Shown piece by piece: positions 53,651-64,000 of a stretch of DNA of 64,000 nt. The notes under the pieces were generated by a model, which saw nothing but the letters and a program-made list of their open reading frames with translations, was not told the origin of the DNA and did no database searches. The DNA comes from Macrothele yani (lineage: Eukaryota > Arthropoda > Arachnida > Araneae > Macrothelidae): assembly GCA_039090855.1 (NCBI GenBank), contig CM077011.1, positions 135,162,749 through 135,226,748 of the forward strand, given 5' to 3'. The translations under genes were made by a program, and so were the position numbers. Within the stretch, counting starts at the first letter, position 1. The number at the start of each line of letters is the position of its first letter.

Positions 53651-55109
53651 CACTGAGTGGCCACTTTATTATGACCACCCCATCAGTACTTCGTTAAGCC
53701 ACCTTTTGCCTTTAATACTGCATCGATTCATCGTGGCATTGACTCCACGAGATGTTGATAGGTGGTTTGTGAAATCTGAGCCCATGCTTGATGAATAGCA
53801 CTTTCCAGGAGTGTGAGATTGCAGGGTTGTGGATCCAGCTGTCTGATGGCTCGTTCAACTTCATCCCACAAATTCTCAATGGGGTTGAGATCTGGAGATT
53901 GTGGGGGCCACGTAAGCAAAGTAAACTCACCGGCATGTTTCTGAAACCAATCCTGTACAATACGAGCACTAGCCGCCCCGGTGGCGCAGTGGTCTAAGCG
54001 ATGGCCTCTGATCATTGGTCCGAACGGGGTCCGGGTTCGAATCCCGGTGAGGCATGGATGTTGTGTGTGTCTTACGGCACTGGTTCTCTCCCTTCCCTGG
54101 AACCAGTGACCCCAAATTAGGGACGGGCGACTGCTTATAGCCCATTGAGTTGCTCACGGTGGTCGTTAAACCTCCAATCAAAAAAAAAAAAAAAAAAAAT
54201 ACGAGCACTATGGCAGAACGCATTATCTTGTTGAAAGTAGCCATCGCCATTGGGATAAACCATCCACATTACAGGATGCAGTTGGTCCGCAACGAAGTTT
54301 AGATATGATGTGCTAGTCAGACGTTGATCAACACGAATTAAAGGGCCCAAAGCATGCCAGGAAAACATTCCTCAAACCATAACGTTGCCTCCACCAACTT
54401 GAAGGGTTGTAGCAATGCATTTGGGGTCCATGCGTTCGGGCTGTTTCCGCCAAATTCTCACTCGGCCATCGGCATGGTGCAACTGAAAACGTGATTCATC
54501 AGACCACATAATTTGTTTCCAATTATCGACTGTCCAATCCTTGTACTTCTGTGCGAACTGGAGACGTTTGCTCTTGTTAACTGCAGACAGCAAAGGTGTT
54601 CGAACAGGCCTTCGGCTGCCATATCCTATCCGATGCAGTGTACGGCGAACAGTGCGTGCAGAGATCATTTGAGGGGATCTTCGATTAAGATGGTCTGTAA
54701 TTTGCTGCACTGTTGCCCTTCTGTTGTCTGTTACCAGTCTGGACACTCTCCGTTCCGCCCAAGCAGTCACTAGTCGATGACGACCACACGTTGCACGTAG
54801 AGACCCAGTTTTTTGGCTGATAGTCCAGTCTTTAAGCACTTTAACAACGGCTGCTCTGAAGCATTTCACTAATGCGGCGGTTTCGGTGATACTCGCTCTA
54901 TGGCTCCGTGCTCCTGCAATCATCCCACGTTGAAAGTCCGTCAAAGCGCATTTTTTACCCATCTCGTCACCCAAAAATCACTTCTGCTACTGTCGCAAGC
55001 ACTAAGCTTTCCTTTTTATACTAACCTCGCCTTCTGGCGGCAACAGCGTGCAGCCACAGCTCATTTGCTTAAAACTGTCAGGTGGTCATAATAAAGTGGC
55101 CACTCAGTG
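53651..55109 (-). mobile_element. Tc1/mariner element, nearly intact but split by a SINE
   Basis: The ends CACTGAGTGGCCACTTTATT and reverse complement are flanked by TA (53649 and 55110). The minus-strand transposase starts at 54962 (MGKKCALTDFQRG) and ends at 53683. HTH regions occur near 54780-54900. The catalytic part has MWSDESRFQL, YFQQDNAFCHSA and SPDLNPIENLWDEV. Damage is light: a TGA at about 54370 in a position that is usually Trp, a TGA near 53727 in a position usually Arg, and the SINE at 53972-54197. One of the youngest DNA transposons here. Confidence 0.95.
53972..54197 (+). repeat. tRNA-derived SINE, full length, inside the Tc1 transposase
   Basis: Flanked by a perfect 13-bp duplication AATACGAGCACTA (53959-53971 and 54198-54210). 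A-box GTGGCGCAGTGG, B-box GGTTCGAATCC and a poly-A tail of about 20. Same length and near-identical sequence to 37801-38026, so the family was active after this Tc1 copy arrived. Confidence 0.95.
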
Positions 55110-55184
55110 TATACTGCTCTATAAAACAAAATTACCAACATACCTGAATGCTGGGATATCTATGTGAGAAGCTCAGTCAAACTG

Positions 55185-55400
55185 TGCCACCCCGCGTGTC
55201 GAGTGGTACGAGGTGCTTATTTCTAACCAAGCTTCTGAAGTGGATCCAGGATCGAATCCTGAGTGATTCATGGATGGTGTGTTCGTCGTACGGCACTGGC
55301 TATCGTCCTGCACTTCAGCCAGTTCACCTAAATTAGGGTGAGTACCTGCTTATAGTTCATTGGGCTACTTACGGTGGTCGTTAAACCTCCAAACAGACAA
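55185..55400 (+). repeat. tRNA-derived SINE, diverged
   Basis: Recognisable by ATCGAATCCTGA in B-box position, CTAAATTAGGG, TACGGTGGTCGTTAAACCTCC. Considerably diverged from the two full-length copies, so old. Confidence 0.75.
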
Positions 55401-55654
55401 AAATGTATCAATAACTATTTGTGCAGATTTTTCTAACTGGTTCGGAATTTAGGTATCCAATCAAATTGACCATATGGTGCTGGTAGTCATAGCACGCAGC
55501 GTAGTATTTGGCATTTTGAAAATGTTTCTGCAAAGCTGAAGAGAAAACAAAAGCCTTAACTAAAGTAATTGGCGCAACAAAATTAACATATATAGACACA
55601 AATCAAGCTGTTCGTTACATGTAACATAACCACAGAAATTTGAAAATTTAATCG

Positions 55655-55735
55655 TCCTGAAGCGGAAATCGAACCCGTATCTCCTGATTTGCGCTCAAGT
55701 TTGCTAACCATCACACCACCCAGGAAAATGAAATC
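55655..55735 (-). repeat. tRNA-like sequence, possible SINE head
   Basis: On the minus strand TGGTGTGATGGTTAGC resembles an A box, and GGGTTCGATTTCC a B box, in tRNA-like spacing. The surrounding CAAGCTGTTC..CATGTAACATAACC sequence recurs at 55880-55925, so it belongs to a repeated unit. Confidence 0.5.
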
Positions 55736-56157
55736 CAAACAACTGAGGCATTTATCTGAAAAACTCAGACTTGCGCCAGTCGAAACAAACATGTCTCATC
55801 GTAGTGATAAGTTAGATCACCAGCAAATGAATAAAAATGAAGTTGTAAACATATGGAATAATTAATATAGACATAAATCAAGCTGTTCTTTCCATGTAAC
55901 ATAACCACAGAAATTTGAAAATTTAAACTAACATATCCGATTTGCGAAGTTATTTTGCTACAGAGAAAGCAACAATGACGTGCTGTGAGTCAATGTTCCT
56001 TGACAGTTCAATGAGAAAGTAGCAGACTTAGTTCTTAAAAGTAGCCAAATTAATTCAAAAGTAGCCAAAATTTTTATTAATATTTCTTCAATAAAAAAAT
56101 TAAAAGCTCCTTTGTCCATTAGAAATCAAAATTTGAGTTTTAAAAAGTTCACTTGCG

Positions 56158-56350
56158 AATAAAATGGTTAAGTGGTTTATGACCATTTGCCCGAGAAGGG
56201 TCCAGGTTTGGATCCCGGTGAGGTACGGATGTTGTGTCCGTCTCACTGCTTTCCCACTTCCCTGGAGTCAGTGGCCCTAAATTAGGGGCGGGAGACTGCT
56301 CATAACCCATTGAGTTGCTCACAGTGATCGTTAATCTTCCAGTCAAAAAG
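56158..56350 (+). repeat. tRNA-derived SINE, 5' end decayed
   Basis: The B-box-like GGTTTGGATCCCGGTGAGG, then CTGGAGTCAGTGGCCCTAAA and GGGCGGGAGACTGCTCATAA. A degenerate A tail is followed by AT repeats. Lies directly before the LINE. Confidence 0.8.
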
Positions 56351-56389
56351 AAAAAATATATATATTTATATTTACCAATATGACCATAT

Positions 56390-59300
56390 GGGATGTAAGG
56401 TCAGGTGATGCGTAACATCACAGCCTCTCCTTGACAAATGTCAACCCCGCCTTCTCGTGGTGCATCCTGTTCCCACTAAACGGACTTTGACGACCGCCAA
56501 TAGCGGTATAACTATACCAAATGCTATCCCACACTCACCAACCCGCTTGGCCAGCGTGGTGAGTTATGGGTAAACCCCTCCAAAATGACTCCACAACTTA
56601 AATCTTGGCCCTCAGTCTCCGGCAGCTGGAATGTACCTGGCCAAGGCAGCGGCCAGTGCGACATGAAGGCAGAGGGTGCTAAGAATCCCCGGAGGACCGG
56701 ACTAGGCTGCCATCTGATGCTGACCTTGGCTACGTATAACGGACGCTCATTATCTTCTGATTCAAGGCTTCTTGAATTGGAAGAGGAACTACAAAGGATC
56801 AAGTGGGACATCGTCGGGCTAAGTGAGGTAAGGGGAAAAGGAGAAGATCTCATTGAACTGAAAAGTGGACATCTCTTCTATTATCGTGGGACAGATACTG
56901 GCAGAACTAGTGGTGTTGGATTTATAATAAACAAGAAACTGAAGGATAAAGTTGTAGAAGTTGAAAATTCCTCTGACAGAGCAGCACGACTCGTTATCCA
57001 ACTCTCAAGAAGATACCAGGCTCAGATTATTCAAACTTATGCACCCACCACAAGTCATCCTGATGAAGAAATTAAAGAATTTTATGAGGAAATTCGTCAT
57101 CTAAATAATAAAGGTAAGCAGCACTTGAAGATAATTATGGGAGATTTCAATGCAAAAATAGGGCAACGGCAACAGAATGAAACTTCACTAGGTAAATTCG
57201 GTCACGGCAACCGAAACCAGCGTGGAAATACTCTCGTTGAGTTTGCAGAGGCAGAAGGGTTTTTCATCTTGAACTCCTTCTTCAAGAAAAAGCCACACAG
57301 GAAATGGACATGGAGACATCCAAATGGGACGACAAGTGAAATTGATTTTATTATGTGTAAAAAAAAATTCGTCATAGAAGACTGCAGTGTGCTAAACAAG
57401 TTCAACACAGGTAGTGACCATAGATTGGTGAGATGTAAGATGCACCTCAACACTAAACTCGAACGTGGCAAGCTCATAAGACAAACGAAATGTATTGACA
57501 TAACCAACCTTAAAAAACACCATAATACCTTCAAGTTGGAGCTGAAGAACAGATTGTCTGCTTTAGAAGGCCTAACATCGGAAGAAGTGGATATTTCTGA
57601 AGTTAACAGAAAAGTAACCAAAGCTCTTATGGAAACAGCAACAAAATTAGCTGGGTCTAAGAACAAGTTGCATGTGAACAAACTATCAGGAAAAACCAAA
57701 ATGTTGATGCAAAAAAGAAGAGAGATGAGGACTACTAAAGAAGATGTGACTTCCAAAGTGGAATATAAAGAGCTATGCAAGACAGTACGAAAAAGTATCA
57801 CTGAAGACGTAAGGAAATTCAACTGTGAACTAGTGATGAAAGCAATTGAAAACAACCAAAGCCTAAAGACAGCAAAGGGACATCTCAGTAAGGGAAGAAA
57901 ACAGATTATGGCTCTGAGAAAAGAAGATGGTTCTATAACAAGAAATAGAGGCGAAATTTTGACAAGAGTGAAAGATTTCTACTCCAAATTATATGAAAGG
58001 GATGATACATGTACTCCAGACATCATGAAAGGTACCAGTACCAGAGTTCTTCCAGTCATCCCAGCAGAAGTTGCACATGCAATCAAGAACATGAAGCGGG
58101 GAAAAGCTCCAGGAGAAGATGAAATTACTGTAGACATCATACAAGAAGGAAGTGCAGAAATCGAAACAGTACTCGCCCAAATTTTCACTCGATGCCTTAA
58201 TGAAGGGAAGATTCCTGAGGATTGGAACAACCCTACAATGATCCTGCTACATAAGAAAGGTGACATTGAGGATCTCGGAAACTACAGACCTATCAGCCTC
58301 CTATCAGTAGTTTATAAAATCTTCACTAAAGCTCTTTCACACCGTTTGAAGGTAACACTAGACGCGGCTCAACCGAGAGAACAAGCTGGATTCAGGAGTG
58401 GCTACAGCACAATAGATCATATCCACGTACTGAGAGAACTAATTGAAAGAGCGAGGGAATATGAACTTCCATTGTGCATGGCTTTTATCGATTATGAAAA
58501 AGCCTTTGATTCGGTGAAACCATCAGCAGTTACAATGGCTCTGAAATCCTGCGGTATTGAAGATGCATACATTAATATTATTAATAACATCTATGAAAAT
58601 GTAAGTGCAAAGATTCAGCTGTTTGAAAATACAACACACATAAAAATTGGAAAGGGAGTGAGACAAGGTGACATCATATCTCCGAAGCTTTTTAATGCCA
58701 CATTGGAAAATGTCTGTGAATCACTGAACTGGGTAAACAAAGGGATAAAGATTAATGGAGATTATCTAACCCACCTTCGTTTAGCTGATGACATAGTCAT
58801 TTTTGCAACTACCCCATCACAGCTGCAGAGTATCATCCAGGAACTTGCTGCCAAGAGTAAAGAAGTGGGATTAAAAATGAACTTTCAGAAGACAGAAGTG
58901 ATGTTCAATGCTTTTACACGAAATGAAGATTTATCGATTGATGGAGAAAAGCTGGAGATAACAGACACGTACGTTTATCTTGGACAGCAGATATCAAGGG
59001 AGGGTCACATTGATGAAGAAATTAATCGGCGTACAAAACTTGCCTGGAGAGCTTTTGGAAGAAACAGCATAATTTTCAAGAGCAATATGCCATTATGTCT
59101 TAAAAGAAAAGTGTTTGATCAATGCATCCTTCCAGTGCTTACGTATGGTGCGGAGACGTGGACCTTAACTAAAAGAGATATGCAAAGGCTGCAGACAAGT
59201 CAAATATGCTTGGAGAGGTGCATGCTTGGTGTGACCAGGAGAGATAAGAAGAGGAACTCGTGGATACGAAAAATGACACGAGTGGAAGACATCATGATCA

Positions 59301-59572
59301 GAGTTAAATCTCTGAAATGGCAATGGGCTGGGCATACTGCCAGAAGGACAGACCATCGATGGACAGCCGAAATTTTAGATTGGATTCCAAGAAACAGGAA
59401 AAGACCCAGAAGAAGACCACATGGGAGATGGGTGGATGAAATTCGAAAGTATGCGGGAGTGACATGGAGGAGACTGGCACAAGACAGACCGTTGTGGAGG
59501 AAACTTGGGGAGACCTTCGTCCAGCAGTGGATTGGTAATGGTTGACAATGATGATGATGATGATGATGACCG
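56390..59572 (+). mobile_element. RTE-type LINE, apparently full length
   Basis: A short GC-balanced leader from about 56390, one long ORF, then a tail of GAT/ATG triplets (59549-59571) right after the stop. RTE elements typically have a single endonuclease-RT ORF and a simple-repeat 3' end rather than poly-A. No target duplication was identified. A truncated relative is at 14200-14270. Confidence 0.88.
56585..59545 (+). CDS. LINE endonuclease-reverse transcriptase, 986 codons, intact frame
   Basis: It performs target-primed reverse transcription. The APE-type endonuclease has N52 (TYNGRS), E81 (LSEVRG), Y152 (TYAPT), D187 and N189 (GDFNA), D254 and the D278-H279 pair (GSDHRLV). RT motif A is at about 630-640 (FIDYEKAFDSV), then RQGDIISPKLFN, and the catalytic pair is in RLADDIVIF at about 735 (Leu precedes ADD where Phe or Tyr is usual). 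The C-terminus has HTARRTDHRW and a basic stretch (RKRPRRRPHGRW) typical of RTE elements. No stop or frameshift. The start at 56585 has a fair context (AAAATGA). It could be active. Confidence 0.92.
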   Translation: MTPQLKSWPSVSGSWNVPGQGSGQCDMKAEGAKNPRRTGLGCHLMLTLATYNGRSLSSDSRLLELEEELQRIKWDIVGLSEVRGKGEDLIELKSGHLFYYRGTDTGRTSGVGFIINKKLKDKVVEVENSSDRAARLVIQLSRRYQAQIIQTYAPTTSHPDEEIKEFYEEIRHLNNKGKQHLKIIMGDFNAKIGQRQQNETSLGKFGHGNRNQRGNTLVEFAEAEGFFILNSFFKKKPHRKWTWRHPNGTTSEIDFIMCKKKFVIEDCSVLNKFNTGSDHRLVRCKMHLNTKLERGKLIRQTKCIDITNLKKHHNTFKLELKNRLSALEGLTSEEVDISEVNRKVTKALMETATKLAGSKNKLHVNKLSGKTKMLMQKRREMRTTKEDVTSKVEYKELCKTVRKSITEDVRKFNCELVMKAIENNQSLKTAKGHLSKGRKQIMALRKEDGSITRNRGEILTRVKDFYSKLYERDDTCTPDIMKGTSTRVLPVIPAEVAHAIKNMKRGKAPGEDEITVDIIQEGSAEIETVLAQIFTRCLNEGKIPEDWNNPTMILLHKKGDIEDLGNYRPISLLSVVYKIFTKALSHRLKVTLDAAQPREQAGFRSGYSTIDHIHVLRELIERAREYELPLCMAFIDYEKAFDSVKPSAVTMALKSCGIEDAYINIINNIYENVSAKIQLFENTTHIKIGKGVRQGDIISPKLFNATLENVCESLNWVNKGIKINGDYLTHLRLADDIVIFATTPSQLQSIIQELAAKSKEVGLKMNFQKTEVMFNAFTRNEDLSIDGEKLEITDTYVYLGQQISREGHIDEEINRRTKLAWRAFGRNSIIFKSNMPLCLKRKVFDQCILPVLTYGAETWTLTKRDMQRLQTSQICLERCMLGVTRRDKKRNSWIRKMTRVEDIMIRVKSLKWQWAGHTARRTDHRWTAEILDWIPRNRKRPRRRPHGRWVDEIRKYAGVTWRRLAQDRPLWRKLGETFVQQWIGNG

Positions 59573-59749
59573 TATGTGGTTGGGGCACAGTTCAGTGAAA
59601 ATCTGTGTCAAATTAAAAAATATATATATACAAATGCGATAAAAATCGATTTAAAAAAAATTAAATTAATTTTTTTATTATTTGAAAAATAAATGAAATT
59701 TAAATTGAAGCGTGTTGATAAGTGTGTACAACTCTGTGGGAAAAAAAAG

Positions 59750-59892
59750 TTCCTAATTTAGGGTCACTGGTTCCAAGGAAGGAAGACAGCTAGTGCCGTA
59801 AGTCAAACACAACGTCGATGTTTCACTAGGATTCGAACCCGGACCACAAATGGTCAGAAGCCAACGCTTAAACCACTGCGCCACCTAGGGTG
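59750..59892 (-). repeat. tRNA-derived SINE head, reverse strand
   Basis: Reverse complement of the main family: the B-box GGTTCGAATCC and the A-box region GTGGCGCAGTGG are recognisable, as is CTAATTTAGGGTCACTGG at the left. The 3' tail is truncated. Confidence 0.8.
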
Positions 59893-60048
59893 ACTCAGTG
59901 TTAGGTTACCTACTCGAGATTTTTAAATAATATACAGAGACAAATAACTAAAACAGGCAGCCCAAAAAAGTATCCGAGTAGCAGACTGAAAAAAACAGCA
60001 TATTGCTTTTCAAAGTATAGCCCAATCTGGTAGCACAGCTGTGAGTAG

Positions 60049-60820
60049 TAGAGCTGAGTTCGGGCTCAATTTTCGGAGCTCGAGCCCGTGGTATATCAGC
60101 CCGAACCCACCCGAGCCTGAATTTTATATTGCAAGGTAGAGTCCGGGCCCGAACGAGCCCGAAAACTGGCTAACCTATTCAGCCATTAATAAAAAACATC
60201 TCCTTTTCCGCACTTGCACTCTCTCCTCCTCCTCCTCCTGCAATTAACCAATATATTTCTCAAAGTGAGGAGATCGAGGGGAAGGGACCTCTAACTATTT
60301 TTACAGCGTAACTGTACGATTTTCTTTCACCGTTCGTTTCCACCTGAAGCGCTTCGGGCGGCCGGCCATCCAAAATGATCGGGCAGTGCTGCAATTGTTT
60401 GTTGCTCGAATAATGCTGACATTATTTCGCCATAATGTGTTGCAATATGTACGTTGCTAAATATAATTAGCAGGGAGCTACTACGTTAAGATAGCGGGGC
60501 AAATTATCGTCGGCAGCTATCAACTATCCAATATCTATAGTTCTTGAAAAAGCTTTTTCTTCTATGCAGAAACACACTAATGCGCGGTCTATGGCATTTT
60601 CTACCCAAGCCCGGAATTAGTATAGCCATTTCGAATGCCCGCTCCTCAACCAGAATCAGTTGCCGAAGAATTCTCTTTATCAACTATAAAGTGTCTCATT
60701 TGCTAAATCATATAAAATCAGCCCGCCCGAGCCCGAACCGCAGTAAATATTCTACAGCCCGAGCCCGATTCGGGCCCAGGCTCTGCTTCGGGCTTTCGGG
60801 CTCAGCCCGTCTCAGCTCTA
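60049..60820. mobile_element. GC-rich short inverted-repeat element (MITE), 772 bp
   Basis: Both ends read TAGAGCTGAG in inverted orientation, followed by CCCGA/TCGGGC-rich arms (60058-60160 and 60720-60810). The flanks GTGAGTAG (60041-60048) and TTGAGTAG (60821-60828) match at 7 of 8 bases, as for a hAT-like 8-bp duplication. The interior contains CTCCTCCTCCTCC and no gene. The arms are much more GC-rich than the surroundings. Confidence 0.75.
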
Positions 60821-61022
60821 TTGAGTAGCTCGGCTGACTGTTCTTTTCCAGAACTGAAGTTAGCAAAACAACACAAACACGCATGCGCAGTCTGCTCCGG
60901 CAGTAGCCTGTGTGTTGTTTCTGTGCAGTGCATCTTTTATCCCAGGATATGTCGGCGCCATAGTTACGTTTCGGTGTCGCCGAGCCTTAACTTCTTCTCA
61001 GTTAAATATTCTTTGCTTACAG

Positions 61023-61128
61023 CCCCGGTTCTCTCCCTTCTCTAGAGTCAGTGGCCCAAAATTAGGGACGGGCAACTGCTTATAACGCATCGAGTTGCTC
61101 ACAGTGGGCGTTAAACCTTAAAAAAAAG
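61023..61128 (+). repeat. tRNA-derived SINE, 3' half
   Basis: GTCAGTGGCCCAAAATTAGGG, GGGCAACTGCTTATAACGC and GCGTTAAACCTT followed by an A run. The tRNA head is missing. Confidence 0.8.
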
Positions 61129-62195
61129 GGGAGGGGGCTTCTTTCGGCTGTGTTAATACTTGGATGCCAACCACAGAAAGTTATTTTCAGTAATAAACAT
61201 GATTTTTTTTTTTTTTTTTTTTCAGTGATCCAGCATACCGCGAAAAATTTGCGTAATTCTAGTCTGTCACAAAAATTATTACAGAAAAGCAGAAAAGAAT
61301 AAATGTACATTAAACAATTAATAATTTGCTAGTGGTAAAATTAAAAATGCTGTCTACAGGATAAATCTAAAAGATTACCTTCAGTAATCTTTTAATTTTT
61401 TTTTTTTCTGCTCTCTGTCTCTTTTGATACCCTCAGATTCTGGCAAAGTTGAAATCAACTACTTCTCCTGTATAACCCATTTTACTGAAACAACAAAACT
61501 GCAGATTTACCGTGTGTTTTAAGTTTGTAATTCAGACTTTCTAAAGCCAAATAGCTTTGATATTCATTCTTCCTGACTTTTTGACTAGAATTTCAGTCAT
61601 CATGCAGAAAGAACTTTCAGCCTGAGGACCATGAATGCATGATAAAAGGTTTCACAATTTTAGATAAATGGTGTGTCCTTGAGAATATGAATATTTTTGA
61701 ACGCCATGCATCGATTCTTACAAGTTTTCTAACTTCCATTTTCGAAAAATTTTCTCTCCCTTTTCAAGATGAAATGCAAACATATGGGGAAAAATAATAT
61801 TTAATAATAATTCAGGGCAGTCGACACGTCGCGGGAAAAAAAAAAAAAAAAAAAAATTCGAGAGAAATTTACGTTCCGTCAGACTTCCGTTTTCGAAAAT
61901 TTTCCCTCCATTTTCAAACTCAAATGCAAATATTTGTGCCATAAAGTTGTATTTAACAATAGAGAGCAGAAGGAACATCGCGAGAAACAGAATTTACAAA
62001 TGACAGGGACATTTCCGATCCGCCTAACTTTCCGGTTTCGTGATGGCTGTCGATATTTTCAAGCTGAAATACAAACATCTTTGCAAAAACTTATATATAA
62101 CATTAATGGTTTAATAAAGGCAACATCCGGAAGAAAAAAAATTACCATAACGGGAGAAATCTTCGCTGCGTTTAACATCCGTTATTTTTAGCACG
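61129..62195. other. Unassigned AT-rich stretch
   Basis: Poly-T/A runs near 61205, 61400 and 61833. Two related blocks with TCGAAAATTTTCCCTCC/TTTCAAGATGAAATGCAAACAT (about 61740-61790 and 61895-61945) indicate another weak tandem repeat of about 155 bp leading into the next array. No gene. Confidence 0.5.
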
Positions 62196-62199
62196 TCTT

Positions 62200-64000
62200 T
62201 TGTAAAAAAAGATCGTGCTTATGTTATCGGTTTGTCCGTCCGTCCGTCCGTCTATACCCACGATATCTCTGGAACTATTAGTCCGATTTGAAAAATTATT
62301 TTTGCGTTGGCAAGCTTGAAATATGAAAATGATGATCCTTCATTACGTTTCTTTTTTTACGATGTACAATTTCGCCGCTAGAGGGCGGGAATGCAGATAA
62401 TGTCGAATTCAAAAATACGTTTTATTCCACATATTTGCTTCTAAACATCCGCTTGAAAAAAATCTTTTATCTTTCGATTCCATTTATGTCGAAGAGTATT
62501 TTAGATATAGTTACTTTTTCAAATTACGCATAGATTTTCCGCTAGGGGGCGTAAAAGTAAATTACATTTTCCCCGATAACTCTTCTTCTACAGCTCCGAT
62601 TTGAATTTTTTTCTTCAGCGGATACACCTCCTGATGGAAAATCTTTTGCATATGATTTTAGATTTCTGGTAAAGAATACTTTGGCCACCAGAGGGCGTAA
62701 GCGTTAATTTTTGCTTCTGATGTATATATGCCATAAAATCTGAACTTCTAAAATATCGATTGAAGAAATTCTTTCGCGGACTGATGCCACTCACATCGAT
62801 AAACCTTTTCGGAATATTTTCTTCTTAAAATATTCCACAGTTTCTCCGCCAGGGGGCGTAGCTGTATATCTTATTTTTGTCAATATCTGTACTTCTAGGA
62901 GTCCGATTTGAGAAATTCCTTCTCTGTTGGATAGTGTTTTCAGTGTGACATGTTTTTCACATAATTTCAAAATTTTCAAGCAAGTCATAGACTTTCCGCT
63001 AGGGGGCGGAGTAGAGGAAAATTGCGTTTCCCACTATATCTCTGCTTCTAATTCTCCGATTTGAAAAATATTCTTTCTGCACAGGATACCGCTCCTGATG
63101 GGAAATCGTTTGCTCATAATTTCTAATTTTTGTAAAAAAAGGGTTTGGCCACCAGGGGGCGTAAATCTTAATTTCCGCTTCTGATGTATGTATTTGCAGC
63201 AAAATATGAGCTTCTAAATTTTCGATTGAAAGAAACGTCGTTTGTAGACCGATACTACTCATGTCAACAAACCTTTTAGAAACATGTTCTTCTTAAAATA
63301 ATGCATGGTTTCTACGATAGGAGGCGTAGACGTATATCTTATTTTTGTCAATATCTCTACTTCTAGGAGTGGGATTTGAAAAATTCCTTCTTTGTTGGAT
63401 AGTGTTTCCAGTGTGACATGTTTTTCATATAATTTCAAAATTTTCAAGCATTTCATAGACTTTCCGTTAGGGGGCGTAAAGGTAAATTAATTTCCCCCTA
63501 TATCTCTGTTTCTAAATCTCAGATTTGAAAATATTTTTCTGCACCGGATACAGCTCCTGATGAGAAATGATTTGCACATAATTTCTAATTTTAGTAAAAA
63601 ATGGTTTGGCCACCAGGTGGCGTAAGTCTTAATTTCCGCTTCTGATGTATTTGCAGCTAAATATGAGCTTCTAAAATCTAAGTCGTTTGTTGACCGATAC
63701 TATTCATGTCGACAAACCTTTTTGGAACATTTTCTTTTTGAAATAATGCATGGTTTCTACACCAGGGGGAGTAGATGTATATTTTATTTTTGTCAATATC
63801 TCTACTTCTAAGAGTGATTCGAAAAATTCCTTCTTTGTCGGATAGTGTTTCCGATGCGAAAGGTTTTTCCTATCAATTCAAAATTTTCAAGTAAATCATA
63901 GACTTTCCGCTAGGGGGCACAATGGTAAATTGCGTTTTCTGCGTTATTTCTGCTCCTAAAACTGCGATTTGAAAAATTCTTCCTGTATCGCATACAAGAC
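62200..64000. repeat. ~153-bp tandem array with a CTCF-like core in every unit (runs off the window)
   Basis: After TTTGTCCGTCCGTCCGTCC, eleven units each carry a CCRCYAGGGGGCG-like core at 62375, 62539, 62685, 62846, 62996, 63149, 63314, 63464, 63610, 63759 and 63907. Three unit types alternate (CCGCTAGGGGGC, CCACCAGGGGGC, a third with TTTCTACACCAGGGGG), giving a higher-order period of about 455 bp. The rest of each unit shares ATATCTCTACTTCTA and CGATTTGAAAAATTC. No coding function. Confidence 0.92.

Overview
The window is eukaryotic, intergenic-type DNA from an invertebrate animal, probably an arthropod. The species cannot be read from the sequence; a chelicerate is only a guess. I found no convincing host protein-coding gene. 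Almost everything recognisable is mobile or virus-derived, mostly decayed and often nested: adintovirus/Maverick-like (polintovirus) relics, a Helitron, Tc1/mariner elements, hAT elements, a MULE remnant, foldback elements, an RTE-type LINE, tRNA-derived SINEs and several satellite-like arrays.

Layout. 1-434: a tRNA-like sequence whose 3' end is duplicated at the edge of viral DNA. 435-6600: adintovirus-like copy A on the minus strand (packaging ATPase, adenain-type protease, major capsid, integrase). It is internally deleted and split by a 3.2-kb foldback element (1591-4785) with a 9-bp target duplication. 7000-10330: a decayed Helitron replicase/helicase on the minus strand. 10.4-15.1 kb: mostly unassigned, with two tandem arrays and a repetitive ORF. 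15.2-17.9 kb: a satellite of about 130 bp with long C-runs, followed by foldback-type minisatellites. 20.0-21.1 kb: a MULE transposase pseudogene.

22.8-38.3 kb: a 15.5-kb unit flanked by Tc1-type inverted ends. It holds adintovirus-like copy B: a spliced protein-primed-type DNA polymerase B with N-terminal zinc fingers, a divergent PC4-like gene, then a late module of minor virion proteins, ATPase, protease, major capsid, pVI-like protein, penton-like protein and integrase with chromodomain. A truncated Tc1 transposase and a SINE lie at its right edge.

39.4-40.6 kb: a Tc1 element. 40.8-45.05 kb: a complete but dead hAT element with 8-bp target duplication. 45.1-48.6 kb: diverged tandem repeats interrupted by a Tc1 and a SINE. 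48.8-49.7 kb: a short hAT derivative. 51.05-52.1 kb: a large imperfect palindrome. 53.65-55.1 kb: a young Tc1 carrying a SINE. 56.4-59.57 kb: an RTE-type LINE with an uninterrupted 986-codon ORF, the only clearly intact autonomous element. 60.05-60.82 kb: a GC-rich short inverted-repeat element. 62.2-64.0 kb: an array with a repeat of about 153 bp in which every repeat carries a CTCF-like core; it runs off the window.

The viral genes would work together as one virion programme (protein-primed replication, capsid assembly, maturation, packaging, integration). In both copies most enzymes are broken, while two capsid-associated ORFs and the PC4-like ORF in copy B remain open. Some breaks are single-base changes in homopolymers and could be sequencing errors.
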